NCBI GenBank assembly: GCA_032250735.1
Contig: JAVVEP010000010.1
Location: 47,743-111,742, forward strand
DNA: 64,000 bases
Source: Gammaproteobacteria bacterium
GTDB taxonomy: Bacteria; Pseudomonadota; Gammaproteobacteria; SZUA-152
Direction: 5' to 3'
The translations under genes were made by a program, and so were the position numbers. The stretch's first letter is position 1; each line of letters begins with the position of its first letter. Of this stretch, positions 41,135 to 49,663 are shown piece after piece. The notes below the pieces were generated by a model that did no database searches, was not told the origin of the DNA, and saw only the letters and a program-made list of their open reading frames with translations.

Positions 41135-41617
41135 ATGAGCGATACAGGATTTACCTGTCAGCAAGTGATGAAGATCACCGGGCTGAGCCGCCGCCAACTC
41201 AGCTATTGGCGCAAGACCGGCCTCATCACCCCACAACAACACACCAGCGGCGGCCACGCCCGTTATTCCTTTGCCGACCTGCTGACGCTGAAGACCGCCA
41301 AGAAGCTGATTGATGCCGGTCTGTCCCTGCAACGCATCCGCAAAAGCATCAGCTCGCTGGCCAATTTTCTGCCCTCCTGCACGGCGCCGCTCACCGAGCT
41401 TTCCCTGGTGGTGACCGGCGATGTAATTCTGGTGCTGCACCGGGAGACGGCCTTTGAGGCATTAACCGGCCAGGAATGGATCTATCCCGTCGCCGAGCTG
41501 GCCCGCGAGGCCGAGCGCAGCCGCGGCATCCGCGAGCCGGAACAGCGTCTGCTGTTCGCCAGGCCCGAGGCCGCGCCCGCCAGCGAGGCACCGGCGAAAA
41601 AGACCGCCCATGCATAA
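41135..41617 (+). CDS. MerR-family transcriptional regulator
   Basis: A 160-residue protein. Residues about 7-75 form a MerR winged helix (CQQVMKITGLSRRQLSYWRK, TSGGHARYSFADLLTLKTAK, LIDAGLSLQRIRKSI). It lacks the cysteines of metal-sensing MerR proteins. The C-terminal part (LTELSLVVTGDVILVLHRET, then GQEWIYPVAELAREAERSR) is not a recognised ligand domain and may mediate protein contacts. It is the first gene of a unit with a ParA-CBM48 ATPase and an orphan protein. Confidence 0.88.
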   Translation: MSDTGFTCQQVMKITGLSRRQLSYWRKTGLITPQQHTSGGHARYSFADLLTLKTAKKLIDAGLSLQRIRKSISSLANFLPSCTAPLTELSLVVTGDVILVLHRETAFEALTGQEWIYPVAELAREAERSRGIREPEQRLLFARPEAAPASEAPAKKTAHA

Positions 41618-41728
41618 GAAACACAATCTGCCCCGCTGTACCGTACTCACTGCGGTGCGATCCAATGCAATAGGAATGACGATGCCGCACCCACACCATG
41701 CCCAAGCGCCAATGTCCCGGGGGATTGT

Positions 41729-43003
41729 ATGAAGATTATTGCCATCGCCAATCAGAAAGGGGGCTGCGGGAAGACCACCACCGCCATCAACCTGGCCGCC
41801 AGTTTGGGCGCAAGGGGGCTGCGCACCCTGCTGGTGGATGCCGACCCCCAAGGCCATGCCTCGCTGGGACTGGGCCAACGCCGCCAGGATGAGCCCGGCC
41901 TGTACGAGGTCTTTGCGCTGGATTTCCCCCTCTCCGAGGCGATCATCACCGAGGTGGCCACGGGCGTGGACCTGGTGCCCGCCACCATCTCCCTGGCGGC
42001 GGTTGAGCATGTGCTTGCGGGTATGCCGAAACGCGAACGCCAGCTCACCGACCACCTGCAACCGCTGGCAACGATTTATGACTACGTGGTGATCGACTGC
42101 CCGCCGGCCCTGGGCCTGCTGTCGATTAACGCCATTCGCGCGGCCAGCCGCATCATCGTGCCCCTCGACATGAGCCTGTTCTCCATCGACGGCATTGAAC
42201 GGCTCAGTGAGACGGTGGATCTGGTCGCCCAGAAATACGACCTCAGCATCGAAATCAATCTGCTACCGACCCTGGTCGACAAACGTACCCGCCTGTGCCG
42301 GAAGTTCCTGCTGGGCATCTGGGAGCGCTATCAGGACAACGTGCTGTCTGCCATGGTGCACCACACGGTACGCCTCAAGGAGGCGGTTATTGCCGGCCAG
42401 TCCATCCTGCATTTTGATGCCAAATCCATCGCCGCCCGGGATTACCAGGATCTTGCGGAGGAGATCATCCGCCGCTCTGCCGATGAAAAATCCGTTATCC
42501 AGCAGGAGACCTCCTGGTTGCTGGATCATCTCGACAGCGGCAGAGCACCAGACCGGGCAGACAGGGCAATAGAGGCCAGCGAGATCCCCACCCTGGAGAT
42601 CACCCGGATGGTCGCCCTGCGGGATGCCAGCGATATCCCCGTGGCCGCCAGCCCCGATGCACCCCGGCCGTACGCAGACCGCGATCCCGGCGGGGACGCC
42701 CGCACCCCGCTGCATCGGGTCGAGCTCCGCTATCAGGATTATTACGAGCGCGATCTCCAGATTGCCGGTGAGTTCAATGGCTGGATTCCGGATGAGGGGA
42801 TTGAGACCGTGGAGGAAAACGGCACCCTGCGAAAGATATTCTTTGCCCCCGCCGGTGAGTACCAGTACCGGCTGGTCATCGACGGAAAATGGCGCAACGA
42901 CCCGACCAACCCCGAGCAGGTGTTAAATCCCATGGGGGTGCACAACTCCATGCTGCGCGTGGGTGATGAGCCGCAAGCCTCCCGCCATTATCATCAACAC
43001 TAA
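41729..43003 (+). CDS. ParA/MinD-type ATPase fused to a C-terminal CBM48 (AMPK-type) glycogen-binding domain
   Basis: A 424-residue protein. Residues 1-250 are a ParA ATPase with a deviant Walker A ([16 protein letters not shown]), Walker A-prime region [16 protein letters not shown] and Walker B ([20 protein letters not shown]). A linker of about 75 residues follows. Residues about 330-424 form a CBM48/AMPK-beta-like domain: [38 protein letters not shown]-like [14 protein letters not shown]48 domains bind glycogen or branched glucans, while ParA ATPases form gradients on DNA or membranes, so the fusion suggests positioning of glycogen or another polymer. No parB is present. The gene lies 111 bp after the merR-like gene and 51 bp before the orphan. 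Confidence 0.88.
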   Translation: MKIIAIANQKGGCGKTTTAINLAASLGARGLRTLLVDADPQGHASLGLGQRRQDEPGLYEVFALDFPLSEAIITEVATGVDLVPATISLAAVEHVLAGMPKRERQLTDHLQPLATIYDYVVIDCPPALGLLSINAIRAASRIIVPLDMSLFSIDGIERLSETVDLVAQKYDLSIEINLLPTLVDKRTRLCRKFLLGIWERYQDNVLSAMVHHTVRLKEAVIAGQSILHFDAKSIAARDYQDLAEEIIRRSADEKSVIQQETSWLLDHLDSGRAPDRADRAIEASEIPTLEITRMVALRDASDIPVAASPDAPRPYADRDPGGDARTPLHRVELRYQDYYERDLQIAGEFNGWIPDEGIETVEENGTLRKIFFAPAGEYQYRLVIDGKWRNDPTNPEQVLNPMGVHNSMLRVGDEPQASRHYHQH

Positions 43004-43054
43004 CGGATACCAGAGTGCGCCAGCGCTGATTCGCCAATAGGATACTTCCAGACC

Positions 43055-43849
43055 ATGTCGACCACCATCAACAACACACCACACCTGCCCGGTGTCAGCC
43101 GATCAAAACACCGTTTGGCGGATATCAGTCATCATTTTTTGAGCAATGAAAATGAGCGCTCCCCCGCCTGGCAGAATACCGCCATCATCCCGATCCTGCT
43201 GGGCGCCCGACGCGATGACTACATTGTCTATGAACTGAACCGCGCCTTTAATCGACAGGATGGCCACCAGCAGAGCAGCTGCATGGTGCTGAATATCGAA
43301 AACCGCGCCGGCGCTTCCAGCATCGCCTCCCCGTCGGCAGAAAAGCTGACGCGGGCACTCGCGTCGACCGATGATCTGGAGGACGGCGGCATGCCGGATT
43401 ACTGCCTTGTGCCGGTAACGTCGCCCTCCACCACCCTGGCATTGCAAAGCGACCGCTGCATTATCGCGGTGCATTCCTCGTTAGCGGGGGTGCGTATCGC
43501 CTACGACCAGCTGGCCTTCATGGCCTCGCTGGAGACGGATTTTGACGTCTGCGTGATTATGCTGGATGCGAAGACCATTCGGGATGCCAAACGCTTTTTC
43601 GGCTTTCTCTGCGCCAATGCGAAATCCCTGTTGGCGCTTGAGCTGGAGTGCGGGGGCCTTTTACTGCAAGAGCGGCATGACCGATCGGCCACGGGTGTTG
43701 CGACAGAAACGGGTTCGATGGATGACGAGATGGCAACCGACCTGGACAGTGTGGCGGGCGAGATCCTGCGGAAATTCACCGCGGGCGCCAGGCCTGGACT
43801 CGCAACCCCACTGCCCGCTCCTGTCGGCGTTGCCGGCCTGCTCAGCTAG
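43055..43849 (+). CDS. Orphan protein, possibly a degenerate MinD-like partner of the ParA-CBM48 protein
   Basis: A 264-residue protein I do not recognise. It has no signal peptide, membrane helix or P-loop. The middle part alternates hydrophobic strands and helices in a way that resembles the second half of MinD/FlhG proteins (DYCLVPVTSPSTTLALQSDR, CIIAVHSSLAGVRIAYDQL, FDVCVIMLDAKTIRDAKRFF). A degenerate ATPase-fold partner is therefore possible; this is a weak, pattern-based inference. The C-terminal 50 residues look disordered and end in a Pro/Ala-rich segment. It is 51 bp after the ParA-CBM48 gene and likely cotranscribed. Confidence 0.75.
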   Translation: MSTTINNTPHLPGVSRSKHRLADISHHFLSNENERSPAWQNTAIIPILLGARRDDYIVYELNRAFNRQDGHQQSSCMVLNIENRAGASSIASPSAEKLTRALASTDDLEDGGMPDYCLVPVTSPSTTLALQSDRCIIAVHSSLAGVRIAYDQLAFMASLETDFDVCVIMLDAKTIRDAKRFFGFLCANAKSLLALELECGGLLLQERHDRSATGVATETGSMDDEMATDLDSVAGEILRKFTAGARPGLATPLPAPVGVAGLLS

Positions 43850-43856
43850 GAGGCTC

Positions 43857-44306
43857 TCAGCTGTCCCGGCGACGCCCCGGCACCTCATTTAACTCCAGCC
43901 AGTAAATGCCCAGCTGTTTGACCACCTCGGTAAACTGATTGAAATCGACGGGCTTGCGCGTATAGCTGTTCGCGCCATTGGAATAGCCTGTGGTGATATC
44001 GGCCTGTTCACTGGAGGTGGTCAGAATCACCACCGGTTGCAGGGCGGTACGTTTATCCGCGCGCAGGCGTTTCAAGACCTCATGCCCACTCAGTTTTGGC
44101 AACTGCAGATCCAGCAGGATGACCTGTGGCTGAATACTGGTGTCGCGGCCCTCATAGCGGCCCGCACCAAAAAGGTACTCAAGGGCCTCTTCGCCATCCC
44201 GCGCCACAACAACCTCATTGAGGATGTTGTTTTTCTTCAGCGCCCTGATGGTCAAGGCCTCATCGTCTGGATTATCTTCTACCAGCAATATGACTTTATC
44301 CGACAT
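43857..44306 (-). CDS. Stand-alone response regulator (Rcp1-like)
   Basis: A 149-residue single-domain receiver. Acidic pair in LLVEDNPDDEALTIRAL, phospho-acceptor Asp in VILLDLQLPKLSGHEVLKRL, Thr/Ser in VVILTTSSEQADI and Lys in SYTRKPVDFNQFTEVV. It has no output domain. Such regulators usually partner phytochrome-like or PAS kinases, and the next gene on the strand is one. It is convergent with the orphan gene, 7 bp apart. Confidence 0.93.
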   Translation of the reverse strand: MSDKVILLVEDNPDDEALTIRALKKNNILNEVVVARDGEEALEYLFGAGRYEGRDTSIQPQVILLDLQLPKLSGHEVLKRLRADKRTALQPVVILTTSSEQADITTGYSNGANSYTRKPVDFNQFTEVVKQLGIYWLELNEVPGRRRDS

Positions 44307-44501
44307 CCCTTTCCCTCATGGGCTTTACAACCCAACCAATGATCACCAATAAACGGCCAGCCAACCACGGCTGTCCAGGCTCCAGAACTTACTGCCTTTG
44401 GGCACAATCACTATCACGATCTACAGCCATACTCGAACAGGGCAATTCAGAGCGCCATTACCTGGGTCACAGAAATCGGTTTCTGCTATTGCGCGATTCC
44501 A

Positions 44502-46418
44502 TCAGGCCACATCATCGTGGGACTCTATGTATTTCTTGTCTGCAAGGATCATCTCGGCAGAGGACTTGGCCAGGGTAAAGTGCAGGGTCGCGCCCCTACC
44601 GACCGCGCCCTCTCCCCAGACCTCTCCGCCATGGCGCAGGATAATACGTTTAACGGTAGCGAGCCCGAGGCCGGTACCGGGAAACTCTTCGGAATTGTGC
44701 AGGCGCCTAAAGGGCAAAAATAATTTTTCTGCATATTGCATATCAAAGCCGGCGCCATTGTCTTTCACCGAATAGACGACCTTTCCATCAATGGTCTCGC
44801 GGTAAAACTCAATCTGTGGGCGTTCGGTCTGGGAGCTGAATTTCCAGGCATTTTCCAGCAGGTGCTCGATGACAATACTCAGCAGTTCTGGATCACCGTA
44901 GGCGACAACCTCTTTTTCAATCCTGCAGTCAACCTTTGCGTCGCCATATTTTTCCCTCAGCCCCTGGACGATCTGCTCGGCAATATCGCTCAGGTTTACC
45001 TTCCGCCGATACAGGTCCTGCCGGGTGACGCGGGACAGAATGAGAATATCGTCAATCATCCGGCCCATTTCTTCCGTGCCATGACAAATACGTTTCAGGT
45101 TGTTGCGTCCCTCTTCATCCACAACATCCGCATAATCTTCCAGCATGGCCTTGCTGAATCCATTGATCACGCGCAGTGGCACACGTAAATCCTGTGACAG
45201 GGAATGGGCAAAGGATTGCAGTTCCTGATTCACCGACAACAGCTCGGCGGTTCGTTCATCCACCACATTTTCCAGATGTTCACGATAGAGCTGCAACTCC
45301 ATTCTGGCGTTGACGCGCTCGCTCACATCAAACATAAAGCCCTGCAATACAGGGGAACGAGGATCCTTACTGGATTTATGCACCCAGTCCCTTACCCACA
45401 CCACCTTTCCAGAGGCGTTCAACATGCGATATTCGATCTCTTTCTCCTCGCCACCAGAGGCGACACGGCGATAAAAATCTTCCGCCATTTTCACATCTTC
45501 GGGATAGACATGATTCAGCCAGAATTTTTCCTGGCACCATTCCTCAACGCTATAACCAAGAATATCGGTTATCTGCGGACCGACATAGGTAATGCGCCGG
45601 GAGTTGAGGTCCAGTTCCCATGGAATCACATTGGCCGTTTCGACCAGCTGTCGATAATGCGACTCGCGCTGTTCAAGCTCCAGGTAGGACTTTTGCAGGT
45701 TGGCGATCATCGCATCAAAGGCGCAGGCCAACACACCCACCTCATCATTTCGGTTTCGCAACGCATCGCCGATAACACGATGAGGGCTATCGAACGAGGT
45801 TGAGGTGATGCGCTGTGTCAGCGCCGAAAGCGGATTGATTGATCGGCTGAGGACAATAAAAATCGTCGCCATCGACAGCAGCCAGGTCGCAATCAGGGCC
45901 AGGATGATCTCGTTACTGCGCCGTCCCTGAAAAAGGGGGCTGATATCCTCGAAATGGCCCACATGAACATTGCCGAGATGGATGGGGCTATCCGTGCGCA
46001 TTCCCATGATCGGGTAAACCACCTCCCGAACCGGGCGGCCCTGATACGAGACGTGGCGGGTGTGGGGCGCATCAATCGGCTGGATGATCGCGATCGCGGC
46101 GGCGTCAATCGCCGTATCGGTGCCAATCACCTTGCCCTGCGTATCAATCACCAGGGCATAGGCCAGATGGATTTGGGGCTCGGCTTGCGCAATAACAACC
46201 TGCAGACTATTGCGAAGCGGATCAGGCTGTCCCTGCTGCTGCAGGGCCTGACGCGCATCATCAACCAGGCTCAGGGCAGCCAATTTTACCTGCGCCAGCT
46301 GATTCGAGGAAAACTGCAGCGCGCTGGACTGCAGCAGCACATATCCCAGGCCCAGCATTGCCAGACACAACACGCTGCCCAGACTGACCGTGACCCGGCT
46401 ATACAATCCCCATTTCAT
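44502..46418 (-). CDS. Membrane PAS histidine kinase with Gln in place of the phospho-acceptor His
   Basis: A 638-residue sensor with two membrane segments (about 10-32 and 153-176) flanking a periplasmic domain, then a HAMP-like segment, a PAS/PAC domain (IPWELDLNSRRITYVGPQIT; EEKEIEYRMLNASGKVVWVR), a helical linker, a phytochrome-type HisKA domain and a HATPase domain. The H box should read SHDLRAPL but reads SQDLRVPL: residue 409 is Gln (codon CAG, 45192-45194). The ATP-binding motifs look intact (LLENAWKFSS, KDNGAGFDMQYAEKLF, GTGLGLATVKRII). It may work as a pseudokinase or phosphatase, or phosphorylate through another site. The response regulator gene lies just downstream. Confidence 0.92.
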   Translation of the reverse strand: MKWGLYSRVTVSLGSVLCLAMLGLGYVLLQSSALQFSSNQLAQVKLAALSLVDDARQALQQQGQPDPLRNSLQVVIAQAEPQIHLAYALVIDTQGKVIGTDTAIDAAAIAIIQPIDAPHTRHVSYQGRPVREVVYPIMGMRTDSPIHLGNVHVGHFEDISPLFQGRRSNEIILALIATWLLSMATIFIVLSRSINPLSALTQRITSTSFDSPHRVIGDALRNRNDEVGVLACAFDAMIANLQKSYLELEQRESHYRQLVETANVIPWELDLNSRRITYVGPQITDILGYSVEEWCQEKFWLNHVYPEDVKMAEDFYRRVASGGEEKEIEYRMLNASGKVVWVRDWVHKSSKDPRSPVLQGFMFDVSERVNARMELQLYREHLENVVDERTAELLSVNQELQSFAHSLSQDLRVPLRVINGFSKAMLEDYADVVDEEGRNNLKRICHGTEEMGRMIDDILILSRVTRQDLYRRKVNLSDIAEQIVQGLREKYGDAKVDCRIEKEVVAYGDPELLSIVIEHLLENAWKFSSQTERPQIEFYRETIDGKVVYSVKDNGAGFDMQYAEKLFLPFRRLHNSEEFPGTGLGLATVKRIILRHGGEVWGEGAVGRGATLHFTLAKSSAEMILADKKYIESHDDVA

Positions 46419-46616
46419 ATTCGTGTCATTCTCTCGCTGTGTGGCAATCGGTCAATGATTGCTACTGAGATCGGCCCGCCCCATGGGGGCTGGAATATTG
46501 CGGTATATCAAAGCCGGCAATGATATCGCCTATACGGTCGACAAAAAAGCATTTGTAACGGAACGCTGGGACTCCTGCCACCTGAGCAAACAGATCCTGC
46601 CAGGGGAGAGGGGAAA

Positions 46617-48689
46617 TCAGGACGGTGTGCTTGCGATGAAGCGGGAGACCAGTTCATCGCTCGGCATGGGGCGATCATAATAGTAGCCCTGCGCATTATC
46701 GCAACCATGCTCACGCAGAAAATCCGCCTGCGCCTCGGTCTCCACGCCTTCGGCAATCACCGACAGGTTGAGCCGGTGCCCCATCGCGATAATGGTATCG
46801 ATAATGGCGACATCATCGTTGTCTGCGGGCACATCCGCCACAAATGACTGGTCAATTTTCAATACGTCCAGCGGGAATTTTTTCAGATAACTCAGTGACG
46901 AGTAACCGGTGCCAAAATCATCAATCGCGATCCGCATCCCCATCTCATGGCATTCCTGCAAGATATGCAGGGCCATTTCCGGATCATCCATGACGCAGCT
47001 TTCGGTAATCTCCAGTTCAATCATCCGCGGCTCGGTATCCGTTTCTTTCAGTACCCGGCGAATCATCTCCACCAGGCCCTGATCACGAAACTGACGCGCC
47101 GATAGGTTCACCGCGATGGGTATCGCGCCATTTCCCGCCGTTTTCCAGGCCAGATGGTCGGCGCAGGCCTGCCGCAATACCCATTCGCCCACGGATACAA
47201 TCAGGCTGGTTTCCTCCAGCAGGGGAATAAACCGGGCCGGCAGCATCATCTCTCCACCCTCCCGCTGCCAGCGGAGCAGGGCCTCGACGCCAATAATCTG
47301 TTTCGTCTCCAGCGACAGCTGCGGCTGGTAATACAGCTGGAACTCCTCGCGCTCCAGGGCACGGCGCAGAGCGTTTTCCATGCTCAGGCGGTCGTCCGCA
47401 TCCACGTGCATGGAGGTCTTGTAGAATTGATAACTTGCCCCGCCGTGGCGCTTGGCGGAATGCACTGCGGTATCGGCAAAACGCGCCAACTCCTCATATT
47501 CCGTCGCATCGTCCGGGTAGATGGCAATCCCCACACTCGGCGCCAGAAAGATTTCCTGACCAGCGGCGGGAAACGGTTCGGCAAAGGCACCGGTCAACAG
47601 GCGCACCATTCCCTCGATGTCGGTGCCAGACTCGAGATCAACCAGCGTGATGCCGAATTCATCACCGACAAAGCGGGCAATCAGGTCCTCCTGTCGTATG
47701 CTGCCCGCCAGACGCTGTCCAACCTGCTGCAGCAGCTGGTCACCAACCTTGTGCCCCAGGGTGTCGTTGATGGTAACGAAGCGATCAATATCGATATGCA
47801 GGTAGGCGACGCACCTCCTGTCCTTTTTGGCGCGCTGGATGGCCCGTTTGCATCGCTCCCTGAACAGGGTACGGTTGGGCAGGCCCGTGAGGGCGTCGTA
47901 AGACATCAGATGCTGGATACGGTCTTCGGCCTGCTTTTGCTGACTAAGATCGGTAAACCCCGCGATGAGGTGGCTCACCTGCCCCGCCTCATCGGTCACC
48001 GCACTGATGGTTAACCACTCGGGAAAGATCTCACCCGTTTTACGCCGGTTCCAGATCTCACCCTGCCAGTAGCCATGGTCGTTAATCGACGACCACATGC
48101 CGCGATAAAATCCCTTGTCATGGCGCCCGGACTGCAAGATGCTGGGGTTCTTCCCAATCATGTCCGTTTCTGAATAACCGGTGATTTCGGTAAAGGCCTT
48201 GTTGACGCGCAAAATGTTCGCTTGATAATCGGTGATCATCACGCCCTCGACGCTGGATTCAAACACCTTGGCGGCCAGTCGCAGATCGGCCTCGGCGCGT
48301 TGCTGTGCGCGGCGCACCTCGGCTTCGCGCAGCTCGCGCTCAATGGCCGGCACCAGGCGCGCCAGGTTATCCTTCATGATGTAGTCGTGGGCACCCGAGC
48401 GCATCAATTCCACTGCGGACTCTTCGCCCATGGCGCCTGAAATAACGATAAAGGGCAGATCGATATGCATGGATTCCAGCAGGGCCAACGCGGCGGGGCC
48501 ACTGAAGATCGGCATGTTGTAATCAGAAAGCACGACGTCCCAGTCACGCGTCTCCAGGGCCGCCCGCATATCTTCCGCTGTGTCGACCCGCTTGTAGGCA
48601 GGCTCGTAGCCCCCCTTTTTGAGCTGGCGCAGGGTCAGGGCCGCGTCATCCTCGGAATCCTCCACCAGCAACACGCGCAGGGTCTGCAT
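46617..48689 (-). CDS. REC-PAS-GGDEF-EAL protein with degenerate VGDEF and intact EAL
   Basis: About 690 residues. A receiver domain (LLVEDSEDDAALTLRQLKKG; Asp in VVLSDYNMPIFSG; Lys in YIMKDN), a PAS domain (EGVMITDYQANILRVNKAFT), a GGDEF domain whose signature is ARFVGDEFG with Val in place of the first Gly, and an EAL domain with the expected residues (VEALLRW, NLSARQF, LEITESCVM, IDDFGTGYSS, LKIDQSFV, AEGVETEAQ). It probably acts as a cyclic-di-GMP phosphodiesterase. ATG 48689 is preferred over the TTG start at 48710. It lies 198 bp upstream of the H-to-Q kinase on the same strand. Confidence 0.92.
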   Translation of the reverse strand: MQTLRVLLVEDSEDDAALTLRQLKKGGYEPAYKRVDTAEDMRAALETRDWDVVLSDYNMPIFSGPAALALLESMHIDLPFIVISGAMGEESAVELMRSGAHDYIMKDNLARLVPAIERELREAEVRRAQQRAEADLRLAAKVFESSVEGVMITDYQANILRVNKAFTEITGYSETDMIGKNPSILQSGRHDKGFYRGMWSSINDHGYWQGEIWNRRKTGEIFPEWLTISAVTDEAGQVSHLIAGFTDLSQQKQAEDRIQHLMSYDALTGLPNRTLFRERCKRAIQRAKKDRRCVAYLHIDIDRFVTINDTLGHKVGDQLLQQVGQRLAGSIRQEDLIARFVGDEFGITLVDLESGTDIEGMVRLLTGAFAEPFPAAGQEIFLAPSVGIAIYPDDATEYEELARFADTAVHSAKRHGGASYQFYKTSMHVDADDRLSMENALRRALEREEFQLYYQPQLSLETKQIIGVEALLRWQREGGEMMLPARFIPLLEETSLIVSVGEWVLRQACADHLAWKTAGNGAIPIAVNLSARQFRDQGLVEMIRRVLKETDTEPRMIELEITESCVMDDPEMALHILQECHEMGMRIAIDDFGTGYSSLSYLKKFPLDVLKIDQSFVADVPADNDDVAIIDTIIAMGHRLNLSVIAEGVETEAQADFLREHGCDNAQGYYYDRPMPSDELVSRFIASTPS

Positions 48690-49021
48690 GCTCAATATTT
48701 CTCTCGGCAAAAGGCGGGGCTGGACGGCATCATTCTTACTATGATCGGCACGAAATTCCTACGGTTAATAATTTTTTTAGTCTCAAGCCTACAATACCTC
48801 TCTAGCTTCCTTAACACTCAACCTGGTGGGTTCGATACAGGCCTGGCGGACACGGTGCCGACTGGAGAGCTTAACCTACTGATTCACCTTGGCACCATAG
48901 CCGCCTGAGGCAAACCTGTGGCCCTGTCGACGGGCGCCTGAAATTCCAGTGCAGGCCTGATATTCTTCGCCAGTCGTGGCACAATTCTGCCGCATCCTTC
49001 ACAGGCCATCAAATCGTGTCC
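48690..49021. other. 332-bp intergenic region
   Basis: A divergent spacer between the REC-PAS-GGDEF-EAL gene and the small coiled-coil protein. It should contain both promoters. No clear operator or palindrome is seen. Confidence 0.4.
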
Positions 49022-49360
49022 ATGAAACATCACGCCCCCGCTGCCCCATTGCTTATCCTGTCGGTGCTGCTGGCCATCAATCCGGGCATGGCAGCGGAAC
49101 GCGACATCGACAAGCTGAAGACGCAGCAACAGCAACTCCAGTCATTATTGGCGGATATCGAGCAGACCGCTCAGCAACGCGCGCAGCATCACGCACAGAT
49201 CAAACGACTCAAACACCAGCTCGAATGCAACTGGACGCTGATCCGCAGCTACGAAGTCTGCGGCCAGTTGCATCACGACAATCCACAGGCGCATCTGGAC
49301 TGCTCCTCAACCGCCAGGCGCACCGCCGCGACCTGCCTGGACTCAGGCGATACAGAATAA
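49022..49360 (+). CDS. Small secreted coiled-coil protein with C-terminal cysteines
   Basis: About 112 residues: a signal peptide (cleavage near GMAA), then a Gln/Lys/His-rich coiled coil (DIDKLKTQQQQLQSLLADIE onward) and a tail with four cysteines (LECNW, YEVCGQL, HLDCSS, AATCLD) that could form two disulfides in the periplasm. No family is recognised. ATG 49022 and GTG 49016 are both possible. Confidence 0.6.
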   Translation: MKHHAPAAPLLILSVLLAINPGMAAERDIDKLKTQQQQLQSLLADIEQTAQQRAQHHAQIKRLKHQLECNWTLIRSYEVCGQLHHDNPQAHLDCSSTARRTAATCLDSGDTE

Positions 49361-49490
49361 CTGCGATCCCCGATGGGGTTTGCGTGCGCCGGGAAAACCG
49401 GCACCTCGTCATCGAAATGGATCGGATCAGGGGGCTAGGAGGCTCTCAGTCGTCGAACAGGGGTTCTCATCCAGAACTCCATCACCGAAA

Positions 49491-49530
49491 CACTAAAAAA
49501 GGCCACCCTAATGGGCGGCCTTTTTTAGTG
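49491..49530. terminator. Bidirectional terminator downstream of tRNA-Ser
   Basis: A near-perfect palindrome: CACTAAAAAAGGCC at the left, CCC-TAAT-GGG in the core, and GGCCTTTTTTAGTG at the right. It has A and T tracts for both directions. It ends 3 bases before the tRNA 3-prime end and serves the tRNA on the minus strand. Confidence 0.92.
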
Positions 49531-49532
49531 TT

Positions 49533-49622
49533 TGGCGGAGAAGGAGGGATTCGAACCCTCGGAACTCGTAAGAGTTCACTTGATTTCGAATCAAGCCCAT
49601 TCGGCCACTCTGGCACCTCTCC
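49533..49622 (-). tRNA. tRNA-Ser (anticodon CGA)
   Basis: A 90-nt class II tRNA on the minus strand. The acceptor stem pairs GGAGAGG with a CCTTCTCC 3-prime strand, the anticodon stem-loop is CTTGA-TTCGAAA-TCAAG giving anticodon CGA, and a long variable arm (GAACTCTTACGAGTTC) is present as expected for Ser. The T arm reads GAGGGTTCGAATCCCTC. The CCA end is encoded (TGG at 49533-49535 on the plus strand). Confidence 0.96.
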
Positions 49623-49663
49623 AAAAAGTTTGCGTAAACTACGCGTCGTACAAAAAATTTCCT

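Noticed and set aside
41729..43003. Plasmid partition origin based on parA
   Set aside because: No parB, replication gene or parS array is seen, and the surroundings are chromosomal housekeeping genes.
43845..49449. 16-bp direct repeat GCTAGGAGGCTCTCAG at 43845 and 49434
   Set aside because: A single exact 16-base match in 64 kb is near chance expectation, and one copy spans a stop codon. Not strong enough to call an insertion boundary.
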